Positions 16,657-26,411 are shown, numbered from the stretch's first letter. The stretch is 64,000 nt of DNA from Deltaproteobacteria bacterium (GCA_021780695.1 JAJXYD010000025.1:248001-312000), one strand, 5' to 3'. The notes: a model not told the origin generated them from the sequence alone. A program made the numbers and translations.

Positions 16657-17694
16657 GTGGCAAAAACAGAGGACCAAAACCTGTTCGCAGCCCTTGATAT
16701 AGGCTCCCACACGACCCGGCTTCTGATTGCCCGAAAGTCGGGCGCCCAACTTGTCCCGATACGTTCGGAGAGAAGGGTAACACGGCTTGCCCACGGTTTT
16801 GAGCCATCGGGGAAAATCAGTGAAGAGGCCGAGCTTAGAAACATCGAGGCCCTGCGGGAATACGCCTCTATTCTTGGCGAACTCGGCGCAAACAAACTCT
16901 GCTGCGGAGCTACGGGCGTAGTCAGGCGGGCAAAAAACTGCGAGCACGTAATCGAGCGTATTTTTGATGCTTCCTCCATCCAATGCACGGTTTTATCCGA
17001 GCAAAGGGAAGCGTGGCTTTCCGCAAAAGGCATACTGAGCGCACTAAAACACAGCGGCAAACCGATGCTGATGTTCGATGTAGGCGGGGGCAGCACCGAA
17101 TTCGTCCTGCCCGCCCGGGGCAATCGGGTCGTGTGCGCAAGCCGGCCTATCGGCGCTGCCACTCTCAGCCAGGCCTTTCTTTGCGAAGACCCCCCCGGAC
17201 TGCAAGCCCTCGGGCGGGCGGCCGCACAGGCTCGAAACCAAATCGAGTCGGCACGAGATGAACTGTATGAAAATTTATTGAAAACCGATAGAATTACCGG
17301 ACCGGACCGGTTTGAGCTCGCGGGAACCGCCGGCACGGTAACAACCCTTGCGGCGATAAAACTTGGGATGAAGCGCTATGTCCCCTACCGGATAAACGGA
17401 ACGCGGATCTCGCGGGACTGGCTGGCGAATACAGTCGACTCCCTTGCGCTCATGCCGATTGCCAAGCGGCGGATGATCGCCGGCCTGGAGGCCGGACGCG
17501 AAGACATAATCCTTGGAGGAGCCGTAATAGTTTCACAAATCCTTTCCGGTTTCGCCGGCGAGAACCTTCTGGTTTCCGACGCCGGTCTTCTGGAAGGTCT
17601 TGTCATCGAACTGGCCGAAAAAGAATGCCGCTCGGCGCGACTGCCCGCAGGCAGTCCCGAAACGGACTTGACATGGCGGCTTCCCAGGAGCTAA
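16657..17694 (+). CDS. Ppx/GppA family exopolyphosphatase/phosphatase
   Basis: A 345-residue protein of the ASKHA-fold Ppx/GppA family, which hydrolyses polyphosphate or pppGpp. FAALDIGSHTTRLLIA (phosphate-1), GATGVVRRAKN, VLSEQREAWLSAKG, MFDVGGGSTEFVL (phosphate-2) and ELAGTAGTVTTLAAI are all present. The length equals the short Ppx forms that lack the C-terminal HD domain. GTG at 16657 has AAGGAAAGG upstream. An in-frame ATG at 16618 lacks a ribosome site and would add 13 residues. Whether it acts on polyP or pppGpp is unknown. The rel gene elsewhere in the window makes a nucleotide role possible but unproven. Confidence 0.85.
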   Translation: MAKTEDQNLFAALDIGSHTTRLLIARKSGAQLVPIRSERRVTRLAHGFEPSGKISEEAELRNIEALREYASILGELGANKLCCGATGVVRRAKNCEHVIERIFDASSIQCTVLSEQREAWLSAKGILSALKHSGKPMLMFDVGGGSTEFVLPARGNRVVCASRPIGAATLSQAFLCEDPPGLQALGRAAAQARNQIESARDELYENLLKTDRITGPDRFELAGTAGTVTTLAAIKLGMKRYVPYRINGTRISRDWLANTVDSLALMPIAKRRMIAGLEAGREDIILGGAVIVSQILSGFAGENLLVSDAGLLEGLVIELAEKECRSARLPAGSPETDLTWRLPRS

Positions 17695-17749
17695 AGCCAC
17701 ACACTTCACTGTAGTTTAAATCTAAGACACCGAGACCCGGAGAAATTCG

Positions 17750-19228
17750 ATGGAACCTAAAACTGCCTTTGAGATACCCGAAGCGCTTACATTCGACGAC
17801 ATTTCCCTTGTTCCCAGCTATTCCGAGGTGCTACCCGTAGAAACCAATGTTGAGACCATGCTTACCAGGCAAATCAAGATGAACATTCCTCTGGTGAGCG
17901 CGGCCATGGACACGGTAACCGAATCGGATACGGCTATCAGCATGGCCCGAGAAGGCGGAATAGGCATAATTCACCGCAATATGCGCATCGAGGTGCAGGC
18001 TCAGGAGGTCAACAAGGTCAAAAAGTCCGAAAGCGGAATGGTGGTCGACCCGGTAACGGTGGACCCCGACCAGCAGATCGGCGATGTTTTGGACATGATG
18101 TCCAAATATAGAATCTCCGGCGTACCGGTGGTGCGTGGAGATCAACTGGTGGGAATCATCACCAACAGGGACCTCAGGTTTGAAACCGATAAGAGCATAA
18201 AAGTCTCGGACATAATGACAAGGGAAAACCTGGTTACCGCCCCGATGGGCATATCGCTCGAAGAGTCCAAGAGGCTGCTGCAAAAGAGCCGCATAGAAAA
18301 GCTCTTGGTAGTCGATGAAGCGGGGCGGCTAAAGGGCCTCATTACCATAAAAGACATAATGAAGATAAAGCAGTATCCAAACGCATGCAAAGACCATCTG
18401 GGCAGGCTTCGGGTCGGAGCGGCCGTTGGAATCGGCAAGGATATGATGCCAAGGGCCTTGGCGCTGCGCAATGCCGGGGCCGACCTGATCGCAATAGACA
18501 GCGCTCACGGCCATTCGAGAAACGTGATCGAGGCCGTAAAGGCGATCAAGGCCGAATTCCCGGACCTCGAGGTGATAGCGGGAAACGTGGCTACCGCCGA
18601 TGGGACCGAAGCCCTCATTAAGGCAGGCGTTGACGGGGTAAAGATCGGGGTTGGCCCGGGCTCGATTTGCACGACCAGAATAGTTGCCGGTGTGGGCGTT
18701 CCGCAGGTTAGCGCCATAATGGAGTGCGCGCGGGTAGCAAGATCCTACGGGATACCCATCGTTGCCGACGGCGGCATAAAGTACAGCGGAGACATCGTAA
18801 AGGCCCTGGCCTCGGGCGGGGATTCGGTAATGATCGGAGGTCTTTTTGCGGGCACCGACGAAAGCCCGGGAGAAACCATTCTCTACCAGGGACGCAGCTA
18901 CAAAGTCTATCGCGGGATGGGCTCTCTTGGAGCAATGCGCGAAGGAAGCAGGGACCGCTATTTCCAGGATGACGTCTTCGAGCCCAAAAAATTGGTGCCC
19001 GAAGGCATCGAGGGCAAGGTGCCCTACCGTGGACCCGTCAGCGATATCCTTCATCAACTGATCGGAGGACTTCGGGCCGGAATGGGCTATCTTGGGTGCG
19101 CCACGCTGGACGAGCTCCGAGTCAAATCCAGAATGGTTCGAATCACCAGCGCCGGTCTTCGTGAAAGCCACGTCCATGATGTAATCATCACAAAGGAAGC
19201 TCCCAATTACCAGGTGGATATAAAATAG
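17750..19228 (+). CDS. guaB: IMP dehydrogenase
   Basis: A 492-residue IMPDH that makes XMP from IMP with NAD+, the first step of GMP synthesis. The TIM barrel is split by two CBS domains (about 95-150 and 157-210). The catalytic loop [18 protein letters not shown] holds Cys307. [25 protein letters not shown] and [10 protein letters not shown] complete the IMP and flap sites. CGGAGA precedes the ATG. It is followed 24 bp later by guaA, so the pair forms the usual guanine operon. Confidence 0.97.
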   Translation: MEPKTAFEIPEALTFDDISLVPSYSEVLPVETNVETMLTRQIKMNIPLVSAAMDTVTESDTAISMAREGGIGIIHRNMRIEVQAQEVNKVKKSESGMVVDPVTVDPDQQIGDVLDMMSKYRISGVPVVRGDQLVGIITNRDLRFETDKSIKVSDIMTRENLVTAPMGISLEESKRLLQKSRIEKLLVVDEAGRLKGLITIKDIMKIKQYPNACKDHLGRLRVGAAVGIGKDMMPRALALRNAGADLIAIDSAHGHSRNVIEAVKAIKAEFPDLEVIAGNVATADGTEALIKAGVDGVKIGVGPGSICTTRIVAGVGVPQVSAIMECARVARSYGIPIVADGGIKYSGDIVKALASGGDSVMIGGLFAGTDESPGETILYQGRSYKVYRGMGSLGAMREGSRDRYFQDDVFEPKKLVPEGIEGKVPYRGPVSDILHQLIGGLRAGMGYLGCATLDELRVKSRMVRITSAGLRESHVHDVIITKEAPNYQVDIK

Positions 19229-19252
19229 GCCCCCACAGGAAACGGATAAAAC

Positions 19253-20806
19253 ATGGTTGACAGTTTGCACCACCAACGGGTGCTGATTCTCGATTTCGGC
19301 TCTCAGACAACACAGTTGATCGCCCGAAGGGTAAGGGAAAGCCACGTCTACTGCGAGATCCACCCCTTCAACATGACGCCCGAAAAGATCAAGGACTTCC
19401 AACCCAAGGGGCTTATCCTTTCGGGAAGCCCCTCCAGCGTCCATGATGCTGCCGCTCCCCTGGTCGATCCCGAGATCTATACTCTAGGGGTCCCGGTGCT
19501 TGGAATCTGCTACGGCATGCAGCTTATGGCCCACCAATTGGGGGGGACGGTCGAGAAGGCAACACGACGCGAATACGGTCCGGCTCAGATAGATATAGAT
19601 CATCCGGGAGATATTTTTACCGACATAGACCCGCAGGGTTCCCGGGTCTGGATGAGCCACGGTGACCGAATTCTAAAGCTTCCGCCCGGCTTTGAGACCA
19701 TGGCCCACAGCGACAACTCCCCGGAGGCCGCCATGGGCAATGCCAAGAGAAATTTCTACGGCGTCCAGTTCCACCCGGAAGTGGCTCACACACCCTGCGG
19801 AAAAGACATACTGGAAAATTTTCTCTTTCGTATCTGCGGGTGCCGGCCGGTCTGGACGATGCAATCCTTTGTGGAATCCCAGATCGAAGCGGTGCGAAAC
19901 AAGGTCGGAGACGACCGTGTGATCTGCGCCCTTAGCGGCGGCGTGGACTCATCGGTTGTAGCCGTGCTTCTCCATAAGGCCATTGGCCAAAAGCTTCACT
20001 GTATCTTCGTAAATAACGGGCTTCTTCGAAAAGGCGAAGCGGAAACCGTTCAAAGGGTATTCCGCGACCACTTCGAGATAAATCTTACCTACGTCGATGC
20101 CTCCGCTGAGTTTCTCGACCGGCTCCACTCGGTTATCGACCCGGAGCAAAAGCGCAAGATCATCGGCAACCTATTCATCGAGGTTTTCGAAAGAGAAGCG
20201 GCCAAGATCGGCGGCGCGCGCTACCTTGCCCAGGGCACGCTCTACCCCGATGTGATCGAATCGGTATCCTTTAAGGGGCCCTCGGCGGTTATAAAGACCC
20301 ATCACAATGTGGGGGGATTGCCCGCCCGGATGAAGATGGAACTGATCGAGCCTCTGCGTGAGCTCTTTAAGGACGAAGTGCGCCTGGTGGGACGCGAGCT
20401 TGGCCTTCCCGAGCGCATCATCATGCGGCATCCTTTCCCGGGCCCCGGGCTTGCCATTCGGCTCCTCGGAGCGCTAACCGGTCCGGATCTCGAAATACTT
20501 CGCGAAGCCGACTCCATCATTCAGGAGGAAATCGAAGCCTGCGGCTGGTACGAGCACGTGTGGCAGGCTTTTGCGGTTTTACTGCCCATACGATCGGTTG
20601 GAGTCATGGGAGACGAGCGCACCTACGACCAGGTGATAGCCCTTCGGGCCGTTGAATCCGTTGACGCAATGACCGCCGACTGGGCAAGACTTCCCTACGA
20701 TGTGCTGGCGCGGATTTCAAACCGGATAATAAATGAGGTGAAAGGCGTTAACCGCGTGGTCTACGATATTTCTTCAAAGCCTCCGAGCACGATTGAATGG
20801 GAGTAG
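19253..20806 (+). CDS. guaA: GMP synthase (glutamine-hydrolysing)
   Basis: A 517-residue GMP synthase that aminates XMP using glutamine and ATP. The class I amidotransferase domain has Cys86 in [11 protein letters not shown] and the His174/Glu176 pair in QFHPEVAHT. The ATP pyrophosphatase domain has the PP-loop [12 protein letters not shown] (about 226-237). The C-terminal dimerisation domain ends [17 protein letters not shown], the typical GuaA ending. AGGAAACGG precedes the ATG. Its last 10 bases overlap the next gene. Confidence 0.97.
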   Translation: MVDSLHHQRVLILDFGSQTTQLIARRVRESHVYCEIHPFNMTPEKIKDFQPKGLILSGSPSSVHDAAAPLVDPEIYTLGVPVLGICYGMQLMAHQLGGTVEKATRREYGPAQIDIDHPGDIFTDIDPQGSRVWMSHGDRILKLPPGFETMAHSDNSPEAAMGNAKRNFYGVQFHPEVAHTPCGKDILENFLFRICGCRPVWTMQSFVESQIEAVRNKVGDDRVICALSGGVDSSVVAVLLHKAIGQKLHCIFVNNGLLRKGEAETVQRVFRDHFEINLTYVDASAEFLDRLHSVIDPEQKRKIIGNLFIEVFEREAAKIGGARYLAQGTLYPDVIESVSFKGPSAVIKTHHNVGGLPARMKMELIEPLRELFKDEVRLVGRELGLPERIIMRHPFPGPGLAIRLLGALTGPDLEILREADSIIQEEIEACGWYEHVWQAFAVLLPIRSVGVMGDERTYDQVIALRAVESVDAMTADWARLPYDVLARISNRIINEVKGVNRVVYDISSKPPSTIEWE

Positions 20807-21543
20807 CACCCTATAGCGATACCGACCGGTTTTACCGGCTAACGCATAAAAGGCCCAAAGGCTGGAGGAGCTTCCGGGTAAACTACAGGGAAACGGACCT
20901 CTGGGTTCGCGCGAAGGCGGACCTGGAACGTGAAGCCATGGAAGCGGTCTTGAGCTGCCGGCTTCAACTCGAACGATATATCGGTTCCCATGAATTTTTT
21001 TTACGAACCCTTAGCCCGCTTCCAGACGACCCCATGGCCCCGCCGATCGTACGCCGCATGCTCGAAGCCGCTTTAACCGCCGGGGTCGGCCCCATGGCCG
21101 CCGTGGCCGGAGCCGTGGCGGAGGCCGTGGGAGTGTTTCTTGAAAAATTCTCCGATTCGGTAATAGTTGAAAACGGCGGGGACTGCTACATCAACATGCA
21201 CGAGGAGACCACGGTGGATATTTTCGCCGGCCCCAAGTCTCCCTTTCGAGGCAAGATCGCGATCAGGTTCGGCCCCGAGCGCTTCCCCCTCGGGGTTTGC
21301 ACCTCCTCGGCAACCGTTGGCCCCTCTCTTAGCCTTGGCAACGCCGATGCGGTGACCGTCATCTCACCAAACGCCGCACTTGCCGATGCGGCCGCCACCC
21401 GGCTGGGTAATATCGTTAAAACCAGGTCCGATATAGATAAGGCTCTGGCCCTTGCCCCCTCCATTGCCGGAGTCCAGGGGGTTTTGATAATGATCAGGGA
21501 TAAAATCGGGATATGGGGAAACGTGGAACTTGCACCGGTTTAA
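20797..21543 (+). CDS. UPF0280 family protein (ApbE-like fold)
   Basis: A 248-residue member of the uncharacterised UPF0280 family, thought to be related to the ApbE flavin-transferase fold. Recognisable segments are [53 protein letters not shown] and [25 protein letters not shown]. These resemble ApbE's VDLGGN and TSG elements. No function is assigned. The start overlaps the guaA 3' end by 10 bases, so it should be made with guaA. In other genomes the family often accompanies methanogen or sulfate-reducer genes; that association is only recalled, not tested. Confidence 0.8.
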   Translation: MGVAPYSDTDRFYRLTHKRPKGWRSFRVNYRETDLWVRAKADLEREAMEAVLSCRLQLERYIGSHEFFLRTLSPLPDDPMAPPIVRRMLEAALTAGVGPMAAVAGAVAEAVGVFLEKFSDSVIVENGGDCYINMHEETTVDIFAGPKSPFRGKIAIRFGPERFPLGVCTSSATVGPSLSLGNADAVTVISPNAALADAAATRLGNIVKTRSDIDKALALAPSIAGVQGVLIMIRDKIGIWGNVELAPV

Positions 21544-21554
21544 GACAACAGAAT

Positions 21555-21596
21555 GTCCCGCACCGTCTTTAGCCCTCGTGCAGGACTACTCTTTTT
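21555..21596 (+). terminator. Terminator after the gua operon
   Basis: GTCC-C-GCAC pairs with GTGC-A-GGAC across a 14-base loop, followed by TACTCTTTTT. It ends the plus-strand guaB-guaA-UPF0280 unit and overlaps the stop of the convergent radical SAM gene. Confidence 0.55.
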
Positions 21597-23280
21597 GCCC
21601 CTGCCCGAGCGCTCTTCGGCAGGCTTCGATCCGGTTTAGCGCCTCCGGGGATTCCTTAAATTTCATGAGGACCCTCAAAGCGTCGCTAAACCTTCCAAGG
21701 TTCATGTAGCCAACCCCAAGACACATATGAAGCGGCTCGTTTTCGGGAAAATGGCCGATGCCTTCACAGAGCAGCTCGACGGCTTTTGCGTGCTCCCGGT
21801 TTTTCTGCTCGATCATTGCCAGTCCCAGATAAGCCCTGGGGTGAGGGCCGTATTGCAAACTCCTTTTAAAAAGCCTTATGGCAACGGCCTCCCTGCCGGC
21901 AATGGCTTCAACGGCGCTGTAATCCCCATGGCTGAAAGTCATGGCAAGCCTTGAGAGAAAATCGGCGTGAAAAGGATATAAATCCTTGCTGTCTTCGAGT
22001 TCCATGGAATCGACAAAAGAGGGCAGGCCTTCGTAGAAAGTCTTTCTCAAACGGTTCCTGTATTCTATAACCTCTTCGCCCACAAGCGCCGGGTCCGTTT
22101 CGAGGTAAAGTATATCCTCCATGGGATTTAGCCACACATCATCTGTTAGCTTTAATCTCTCTTTTACCTCTTCGTAGAGAGAGGTGCCGGGAAAAACCCG
22201 CAGGACATAGAAAATAATGCTGTGAGGCTTTATTTCGCCTATAAGCGACTCGGTCTCTCGTATCGTCTCGGAGCTCTCACCCGGGCATGCATAAATGATG
22301 TAGGCGCGAGCCATTATCCCAAAGCGCCTCGTAAGGGCAAAAGCCCTCTTTATCTGCTCGTTTTCAATCCTTTTGTTAAGACCGTTTCGAATCTTCTCGG
22401 AGCCGCTTTCCACCCCGTAGCTGATCTGGATACATCCCGCCTTGCGCATCCAGTACAGTATCTCTTCATCTATGCTGCCCACGTGGGAAATGGCGTACCA
22501 GGATAGACGCAGGCCTCTTCGCAAAATTTCCTTGCAGGCCGCTATCGCCACATCCTTTTTCATCGTGAAGATGTCGTCGGAGACATAGAAAAAGGTAACC
22601 CCTTTGCGGTAAAGAAGCTCCAGCTGGTCGACGAAATAGGAAACGGAATGGAACCTCACCTTGTGGCCCCAGAAGCGGGGTGAGCCGCAGTAACTGCAAT
22701 TTCCCGGACACCCCCTGGTAAGCGAGAGGTGTTTATAAGTAAAGTAGCGGGCAGGGTTTGGCAGTTTATCCAAATCTTTTATCGGCTCGGCGGGCTCTGT
22801 TTTAAGGACCCTCGAGCCGTTTCTAAAGGCGATTCCCTTTATGGAGAAAAGATCTCCCGGGGGGTCCTTTTCAAGCTTTCTTACCAGTTCCAGGAAACTA
22901 TATTCCCCCTCCCCCAATACCACATAGTCTATCTCGGCAAAGTTACGCAGGAAATGCTCCCAGAGAAACGTAGCGCCGACGCCGCCGAAAACGACCTTCG
23001 ATTGCGGGTTTACCTCCTTTGCCAACCGCGCTATCGCAACGCCTCCCAAACGATTGGCGTTAAAGACCGAAATCCCCACAATATCGGCTTTTTTCCGCTC
23101 AAGTACTTCTTTTATCTTCAGGGGGTTTTCCGCATCGCGGTAAAAATTTAGTATTTCGGCATCGTAGCCCTGTTCGAGCAAAAGCGCGCAAATATAGTAG
23201 AGGCCGATCGGTACGGCGCTGATCTCTTCTTCTTCGCTTCTGTGCTCGATAAAGTAGGGATGGATCAGAACTATCTTCAT
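21586..23280 (-). CDS. B12-binding radical SAM protein with C-terminal TPR repeats
   Basis: A 564-residue protein. The N-terminal Rossmann domain (1-140) resembles the cobalamin-binding domain of class B radical SAM enzymes (IVGISVFNANRLGG, KVVFGGVGATFLW, YVVLGEGE) but lacks a DxHxxG motif. The radical SAM core has CxxxCxxC at Cys191, Cys195 and Cys198 in TRGCPGNCSYCGSP, then GVTFFYVSDDIF and ISYGVESGSEKI. Residues about 455-555 form TPR-like repeats (RAYLGLAMIEQKNREHAKAV and so on). The substrate is unknown. GGAGAA lies upstream of the ATG. It is the last gene of a tight three-gene minus-strand unit with a phosphoesterase and an MFS carrier. Confidence 0.85.
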   Translation of the reverse strand: MKIVLIHPYFIEHRSEEEEISAVPIGLYYICALLLEQGYDAEILNFYRDAENPLKIKEVLERKKADIVGISVFNANRLGGVAIARLAKEVNPQSKVVFGGVGATFLWEHFLRNFAEIDYVVLGEGEYSFLELVRKLEKDPPGDLFSIKGIAFRNGSRVLKTEPAEPIKDLDKLPNPARYFTYKHLSLTRGCPGNCSYCGSPRFWGHKVRFHSVSYFVDQLELLYRKGVTFFYVSDDIFTMKKDVAIAACKEILRRGLRLSWYAISHVGSIDEEILYWMRKAGCIQISYGVESGSEKIRNGLNKRIENEQIKRAFALTRRFGIMARAYIIYACPGESSETIRETESLIGEIKPHSIIFYVLRVFPGTSLYEEVKERLKLTDDVWLNPMEDILYLETDPALVGEEVIEYRNRLRKTFYEGLPSFVDSMELEDSKDLYPFHADFLSRLAMTFSHGDYSAVEAIAGREAVAIRLFKRSLQYGPHPRAYLGLAMIEQKNREHAKAVELLCEGIGHFPENEPLHMCLGVGYMNLGRFSDALRVLMKFKESPEALNRIEACRRALGQGQKE

Positions 23281-23305
23281 GGCGCCGCAGTTTCTCCTGC
23301 CCCAA

Positions 23306-24130
23306 TCATAAACCGTAATGACAAAGAAGATCGATATATTTTCTTACGGCGGCAATTGTAGGCCCAAAGAAGTGTGACTCGAGTTCTCTACAGAGAGAAG
23401 CGGTTGGAAACCGCAACCGATACAAAGTGATCGTTTCCTCCTCCGTGTCGTAGAGGACCGAATTGGCCATGGGGATCGAGTCGCGGTTCATGGCAAGGCT
23501 TCCGGCTTTCACCCAGTATCTGGCGCCGGGATCGAGCTTTATCGTAAGCCCGTGGTCGGGACCGGGTTTGTGGATCTTTAAGTCCGAGAGGGCCGCGGGG
23601 TCGCTAAGCCCCCCCGGCAGTTCGTAGACCGTGGGCACATGATCGTGGCCGCTAAAAATTAACTGTTTTGGAAAATAACTCCATTCGATCAGACAGGCCT
23701 CGAGTGCGGCTTCGCTAAGATAGTCGAAGCACTCGATCGTGGGTGCTTCCCCGGCAAAGGGAAGATGGAACGGGCTGTGATGGGTAACGAAGAAATTTTC
23801 TCTTTCTATTGAAAGCGGAAGGTTTCGAAGAAACTCGACGGCGCCGGGAATTGTGGACAAAAGACCCGCGTTGTAGGCGGTCGCCTCGATTCGATCCAAT
23901 TTCCCGGGGTTGTCCTTGAATACGCCGGCCGCCATGAGGTCATGATTTCCGGCTACCGTTGGAAATCCCAGGGACATCATTTTCGAAATCGTACGATCCC
24001 CGAACGGAAGCCAGCCGACGAGATCTCCCAGGCAGTAGATCTCATCGGGCTTTATTTGCGCGATATGTTCGAGGCATGCTTCCAATCCATATTGGTTTCC
24101 GTGAATATCACCGAAAAAATAGATTTTCAT
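23306..24130 (-). CDS. Calcineurin-like metallophosphoesterase
   Basis: A 274-residue dinuclear-metal phosphoesterase (YfcE/UPF0025-like superfamily) with the full motif set: GDIHGNQYGLEACL (Asp8, His10), CLGDLVGW, AGNHDLMA, THHSPFH and SGHDHVPTVYE. Residues 195-250 carry WVKAGSLAMNRDS, typical of the family's C-terminal sheet. The substrate (nucleotide, cyclic nucleotide or other) is not readable from sequence. It is separated by 6 bp from the MFS gene upstream and 25 bp from the radical SAM gene downstream, so it is part of one operon. Confidence 0.85.
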   Translation of the reverse strand: MKIYFFGDIHGNQYGLEACLEHIAQIKPDEIYCLGDLVGWLPFGDRTISKMMSLGFPTVAGNHDLMAAGVFKDNPGKLDRIEATAYNAGLLSTIPGAVEFLRNLPLSIERENFFVTHHSPFHLPFAGEAPTIECFDYLSEAALEACLIEWSYFPKQLIFSGHDHVPTVYELPGGLSDPAALSDLKIHKPGPDHGLTIKLDPGARYWVKAGSLAMNRDSIPMANSVLYDTEEETITLYRLRFPTASLCRELESHFFGPTIAAVRKYIDLLCHYGL

Positions 24131-24136
24131 GGCCTA

Positions 24137-25330
24137 TTACCTCGATAAGTGGGATTTTCTTTTGACTGCCAAAAAAAACGGTACGGCTGCGAACTGACAT
24201 GCCATGGAAAGCGCGACCAGATACGGTATGGAGATATCATAGAGCACGCCCATCAAAAAACTGCCCAGAAACCAAAAGATCCCGTATCCGGTATTAAAGA
24301 TCCCGTAAGCGGTCGCCCGCCTGTCGCGGGGCGCCATGGCCGCCACCGCGGCCCTCATAACGGAGACGTGCGCACCCATCCCCATCCCCCAGAGAGCCAT
24401 TCCGACAAGGCTAAGGGCGAATCCTCCCATAAAAACCAGGGGCGCGAAAATCGAAGAGAGCAAAACCGCAATAATGATAACCTGGATGCCGATCCTGTCA
24501 AACAGCCGACCGAGGGCGAGAGCCGTGATCGCCTCCACCCCCATTGCCACGGAATAGAAAATCGGCACCCAGTTTCTCGATACTACCATGGTCTTCTCAA
24601 AGTGGTACCCAATCAGGGGAAAATCGGCATAACCGGCCGCGGCAAGCGCCATTCCGGCCAGATAGATCCAGTAGACCTCGGGAAATCCCCGGGTTTGCAG
24701 CGCGGGGACATTTACCTCCAGCTCGTCTGGCCGGGGGTAGAGCAGCATGCTCGCAACCAGTACGCCTATGACCATAATCGCAGGGATCCCGAGAAAGGCG
24801 AAGCCGGTTTTATAGCCCTCCTTGAAGTAGAGGATGGCGGCTACGATAAGGGGCCCGATCATCGCTCCCGTCGAATCCATCGCCTGGTGAAGCCCAAATC
24901 CCCAGCCCGTTCCCACTTCCGAGGCCGCATGGGAGAGCATCGCATCGCGCACCGGGGTCCTGATGCCTTTGCCGATCCGTTCGACTATCATCAAAGCGGC
25001 CGCGATTTCCCATCTTCCCGCCAGGGCAAGCAAAGGTACCGCGGCCAGGTTGATAACGTAACCGGTGATCGTCATGGTCCAGTACTTCCGGGTTCGGTCG
25101 GTAATCAACCCGGATGCAAAGCGGATCGCATATCCGGCCAACTCCCCGAAACCCGCTACAAACCCAACGACCGCGGCGCTTGCCCCAAGGGTTCCTAAAA
25201 ACTGCCCGGTAATGCTGCGCGCCCCTTCATAGGTAATATCCGATAAAAGGCTCACCACCCCGAGTAAGACGATAAAAAGCATCGCAGGCCCCATGCCGGC
25301 CATCGTTTTCCTTGTTTCGTATTTGTTCAT
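24137..25330 (-). CDS. MFS transporter
   Basis: A 397-residue inner-membrane carrier with about 11-12 hydrophobic segments. The loop 2-3 motif region reads GLITDRTRKYW, a form of the MFS GxxxDRxGRR motif, and VERIGKGIRTPVRDAMLS follows TM4. The substrate is unknown; the sequence looks closest to uncharacterised bacterial MFS permeases. The frame is open 57 codons further upstream, but those residues are polar and unlike a permease start. ATG at 25328-25330, just before MNKYETRKTMAG and the first membrane segment, is chosen. First gene of the transporter-phosphoesterase-radical SAM unit. Confidence 0.8.
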   Translation of the reverse strand: MNKYETRKTMAGMGPAMLFIVLLGVVSLLSDITYEGARSITGQFLGTLGASAAVVGFVAGFGELAGYAIRFASGLITDRTRKYWTMTITGYVINLAAVPLLALAGRWEIAAALMIVERIGKGIRTPVRDAMLSHAASEVGTGWGFGLHQAMDSTGAMIGPLIVAAILYFKEGYKTGFAFLGIPAIMVIGVLVASMLLYPRPDELEVNVPALQTRGFPEVYWIYLAGMALAAAGYADFPLIGYHFEKTMVVSRNWVPIFYSVAMGVEAITALALGRLFDRIGIQVIIIAVLLSSIFAPLVFMGGFALSLVGMALWGMGMGAHVSVMRAAVAAMAPRDRRATAYGIFNTGYGIFWFLGSFLMGVLYDISIPYLVALSMACQFAAVPFFLAVKRKSHLSR

Positions 25331-25690
25331 TGCCCGGCCTTCTATCAGATTTTTCCCCGCATCAAAGATCGTTAAGGTCACCGCACTACGACCTTCACCG
25401 TGAAAGGTTTTAAAATATGGTCTATACGCTTTGCCCTGCTTCGTCAACCGATGCGTCGATGTTTCGCCCGCGCAAACTGGTTTATAACGGCTTAATCCCA
25501 AACCAAGGGCTCACTGCCTTTAAACGATTGCGGATAGGTCCTGCTCTGTGGGTATTAGGAAGGAGAAATCGTGGGTTTTGCCGCTCGCGGTCTCAAGTAA
25601 TCCGGGGAAGACTATGTGTGGCCTCCTCCCCGGACTTCCGAGAGCGGAGAGCAGCATACAGGCCGTTTGCGACTGGATTTTCCGTCTCTG
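25331..25690. other. Non-coding gap upstream of the MFS operon
   Basis: This 360-bp gap holds a perfect 8-base inverted repeat, TCCGGGGA (25601-25608) and TCCCCGGA (25627-25634), that could end the small upstream gene, although no T-run follows. TTGACG and TATAGA on the minus strand near 25440-25420 are only 15 bases apart and make a weak promoter candidate for the MFS operon. No coding frame with good support was found. Confidence 0.4.
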
Positions 25691-25972
25691 TCAGGTGATA
25701 TCCCAATTTGCCTCAAAGGTGTTGTCCAAAACCGTGTAGCAGTAGCCCAGCATCTTGCCGACGCCCGGGACCTTACCGTCCTGAATTTTCCAAAATCTCA
25801 GGTAAATTGCCGGAATCAGCCTCGCGTTGCCCGTCGAAGGATCGTCTGCGGAATGCTCCCACATCTCTCGCTTTTCCATGACCCTCCACAATGTCCCGTA
25901 CTTTTTGCTCCGGACAGTATCTCCCACCCGGGGCAGCCTTTTTCTCTGTTCGATTTCCTGGTGACTGTCCAT
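25691..25972 (-). CDS. Hypothetical protein, 93 residues
   Basis: A small soluble protein that I do not recognise. It starts MDSHQEIEQRKRLPRVGDTV, with AAAGGAGG seven bases before the ATG, which makes it a convincing gene. The frame is open a further 17 codons upstream but without a ribosome site. The segment VGDTVRSKKYGTLWRVMEK looks like a small beta-barrel or SH3-like opening. The rest is rich in Trp, Tyr and charged residues and ends ANWDIT. No signal peptide, membrane segment or Cys pair is present. It is divergent from the magnesium operon, with about 150 bp between them. Confidence 0.65.
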   Translation of the reverse strand: MDSHQEIEQRKRLPRVGDTVRSKKYGTLWRVMEKREMWEHSADDPSTGNARLIPAIYLRFWKIQDGKVPGVGKMLGYCYTVLDNTFEANWDIT

Positions 25973-26125
25973 TCTATAACCTCCTTTCCTTGTGGGTTGC
26001 CTGTTTGACATGATAGAGCACAATCGCGCAATCGCAAGGTGAGAGGAAAAATCCCGAACCGATTCGCGGCTGTTTAACGGTCTGAACCCGTTGACGCCAA
26101 GGTCTCTAAAATTTATTTTTTATTA

Positions 26126-26160
26126 TTGACAGAGGGTTTCAATGGGGGTATTGGATACCC
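26126..26160 (+). promoter_or_regulatory. Candidate promoter of the magnesium operon
   Basis: A consensus -35, TTGACA (26126-26131), is 17 bases from TATTGG (26149-26154), which places the start about 10 bases before the riboswitch. The -10 lies in a perfect inverted repeat, GGGTAT-TGG-ATACCC (26146-26160), which could be an operator or the first hairpin of the leader. Confidence 0.5.
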
Positions 26161-26170
26161 AAAAGTAAGA

Positions 26171-26332
26171 TCCTCGGTAGGCGAGGCTCCCGCATTGCAC
26201 AAAGGCCACTGCCCCGATCCGTCCAAAGACGCGCTCAGGGGTAGAGCAGGCATTCCCGGATTAAGGGTCTGCCTAAGGTGGCTACGAGTGATTGGTCGTT
26301 ACGGCATGCGGTGCTGAAGCTTGGACGAGCGG
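26171..26332 (+). promoter_or_regulatory. M-box (ykoK leader) Mg2+ riboswitch
   Basis: Several M-box landmarks appear in order. CGGTAGGCGAGGCTCC matches the conserved 5' GTTAGGTGAGGCTCC. CTGCCCC and GTCCAAAGACGC match the invariant CTGCCC and GTCCAAAGACGCC. TCTGCCTAAGGTGG matches ACATAAGGTGA. ACGGCATGCGGTGCTGAAGC matches TGCCATACAGTGCTAAAGC. CTCG (26173-26176) and CGAG (26326-26329) close P1. M-box RNAs sense Mg2+ and turn off Mg2+ transport genes when Mg2+ is high. An intrinsic terminator 40 bases downstream supplies the expression platform. The two genes after it have NRAMP and MgtE-type domains, which fits. Confidence 0.9.
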
Positions 26333-26372
26333 GGAATCGCAAAGCGGTGCGCTGTTGTGCGCCGGCCGTTTG

Positions 26373-26411
26373 CCCCTTCCCTGCTCAGCGGCGGAGAAAA
26401 GGGGTTTTTTT
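26373..26411 (+). terminator. Intrinsic terminator of the M-box expression platform
   Basis: CCCCTT (26373-26378) pairs with AAGGGG (26399-26404) and is followed by seven T residues. It lies just past the 3' strand of P1, as expected for transcription-terminating M-boxes. With Mg2+ bound the terminator should form; without it, an alternative pairing should let polymerase pass. Confidence 0.75.

Noticed and set aside
25567..25599. Short GTG frame with strong SD (AAGGAG) on the plus strand
   Set aside because: Only nine codons with no downstream gene to couple to.
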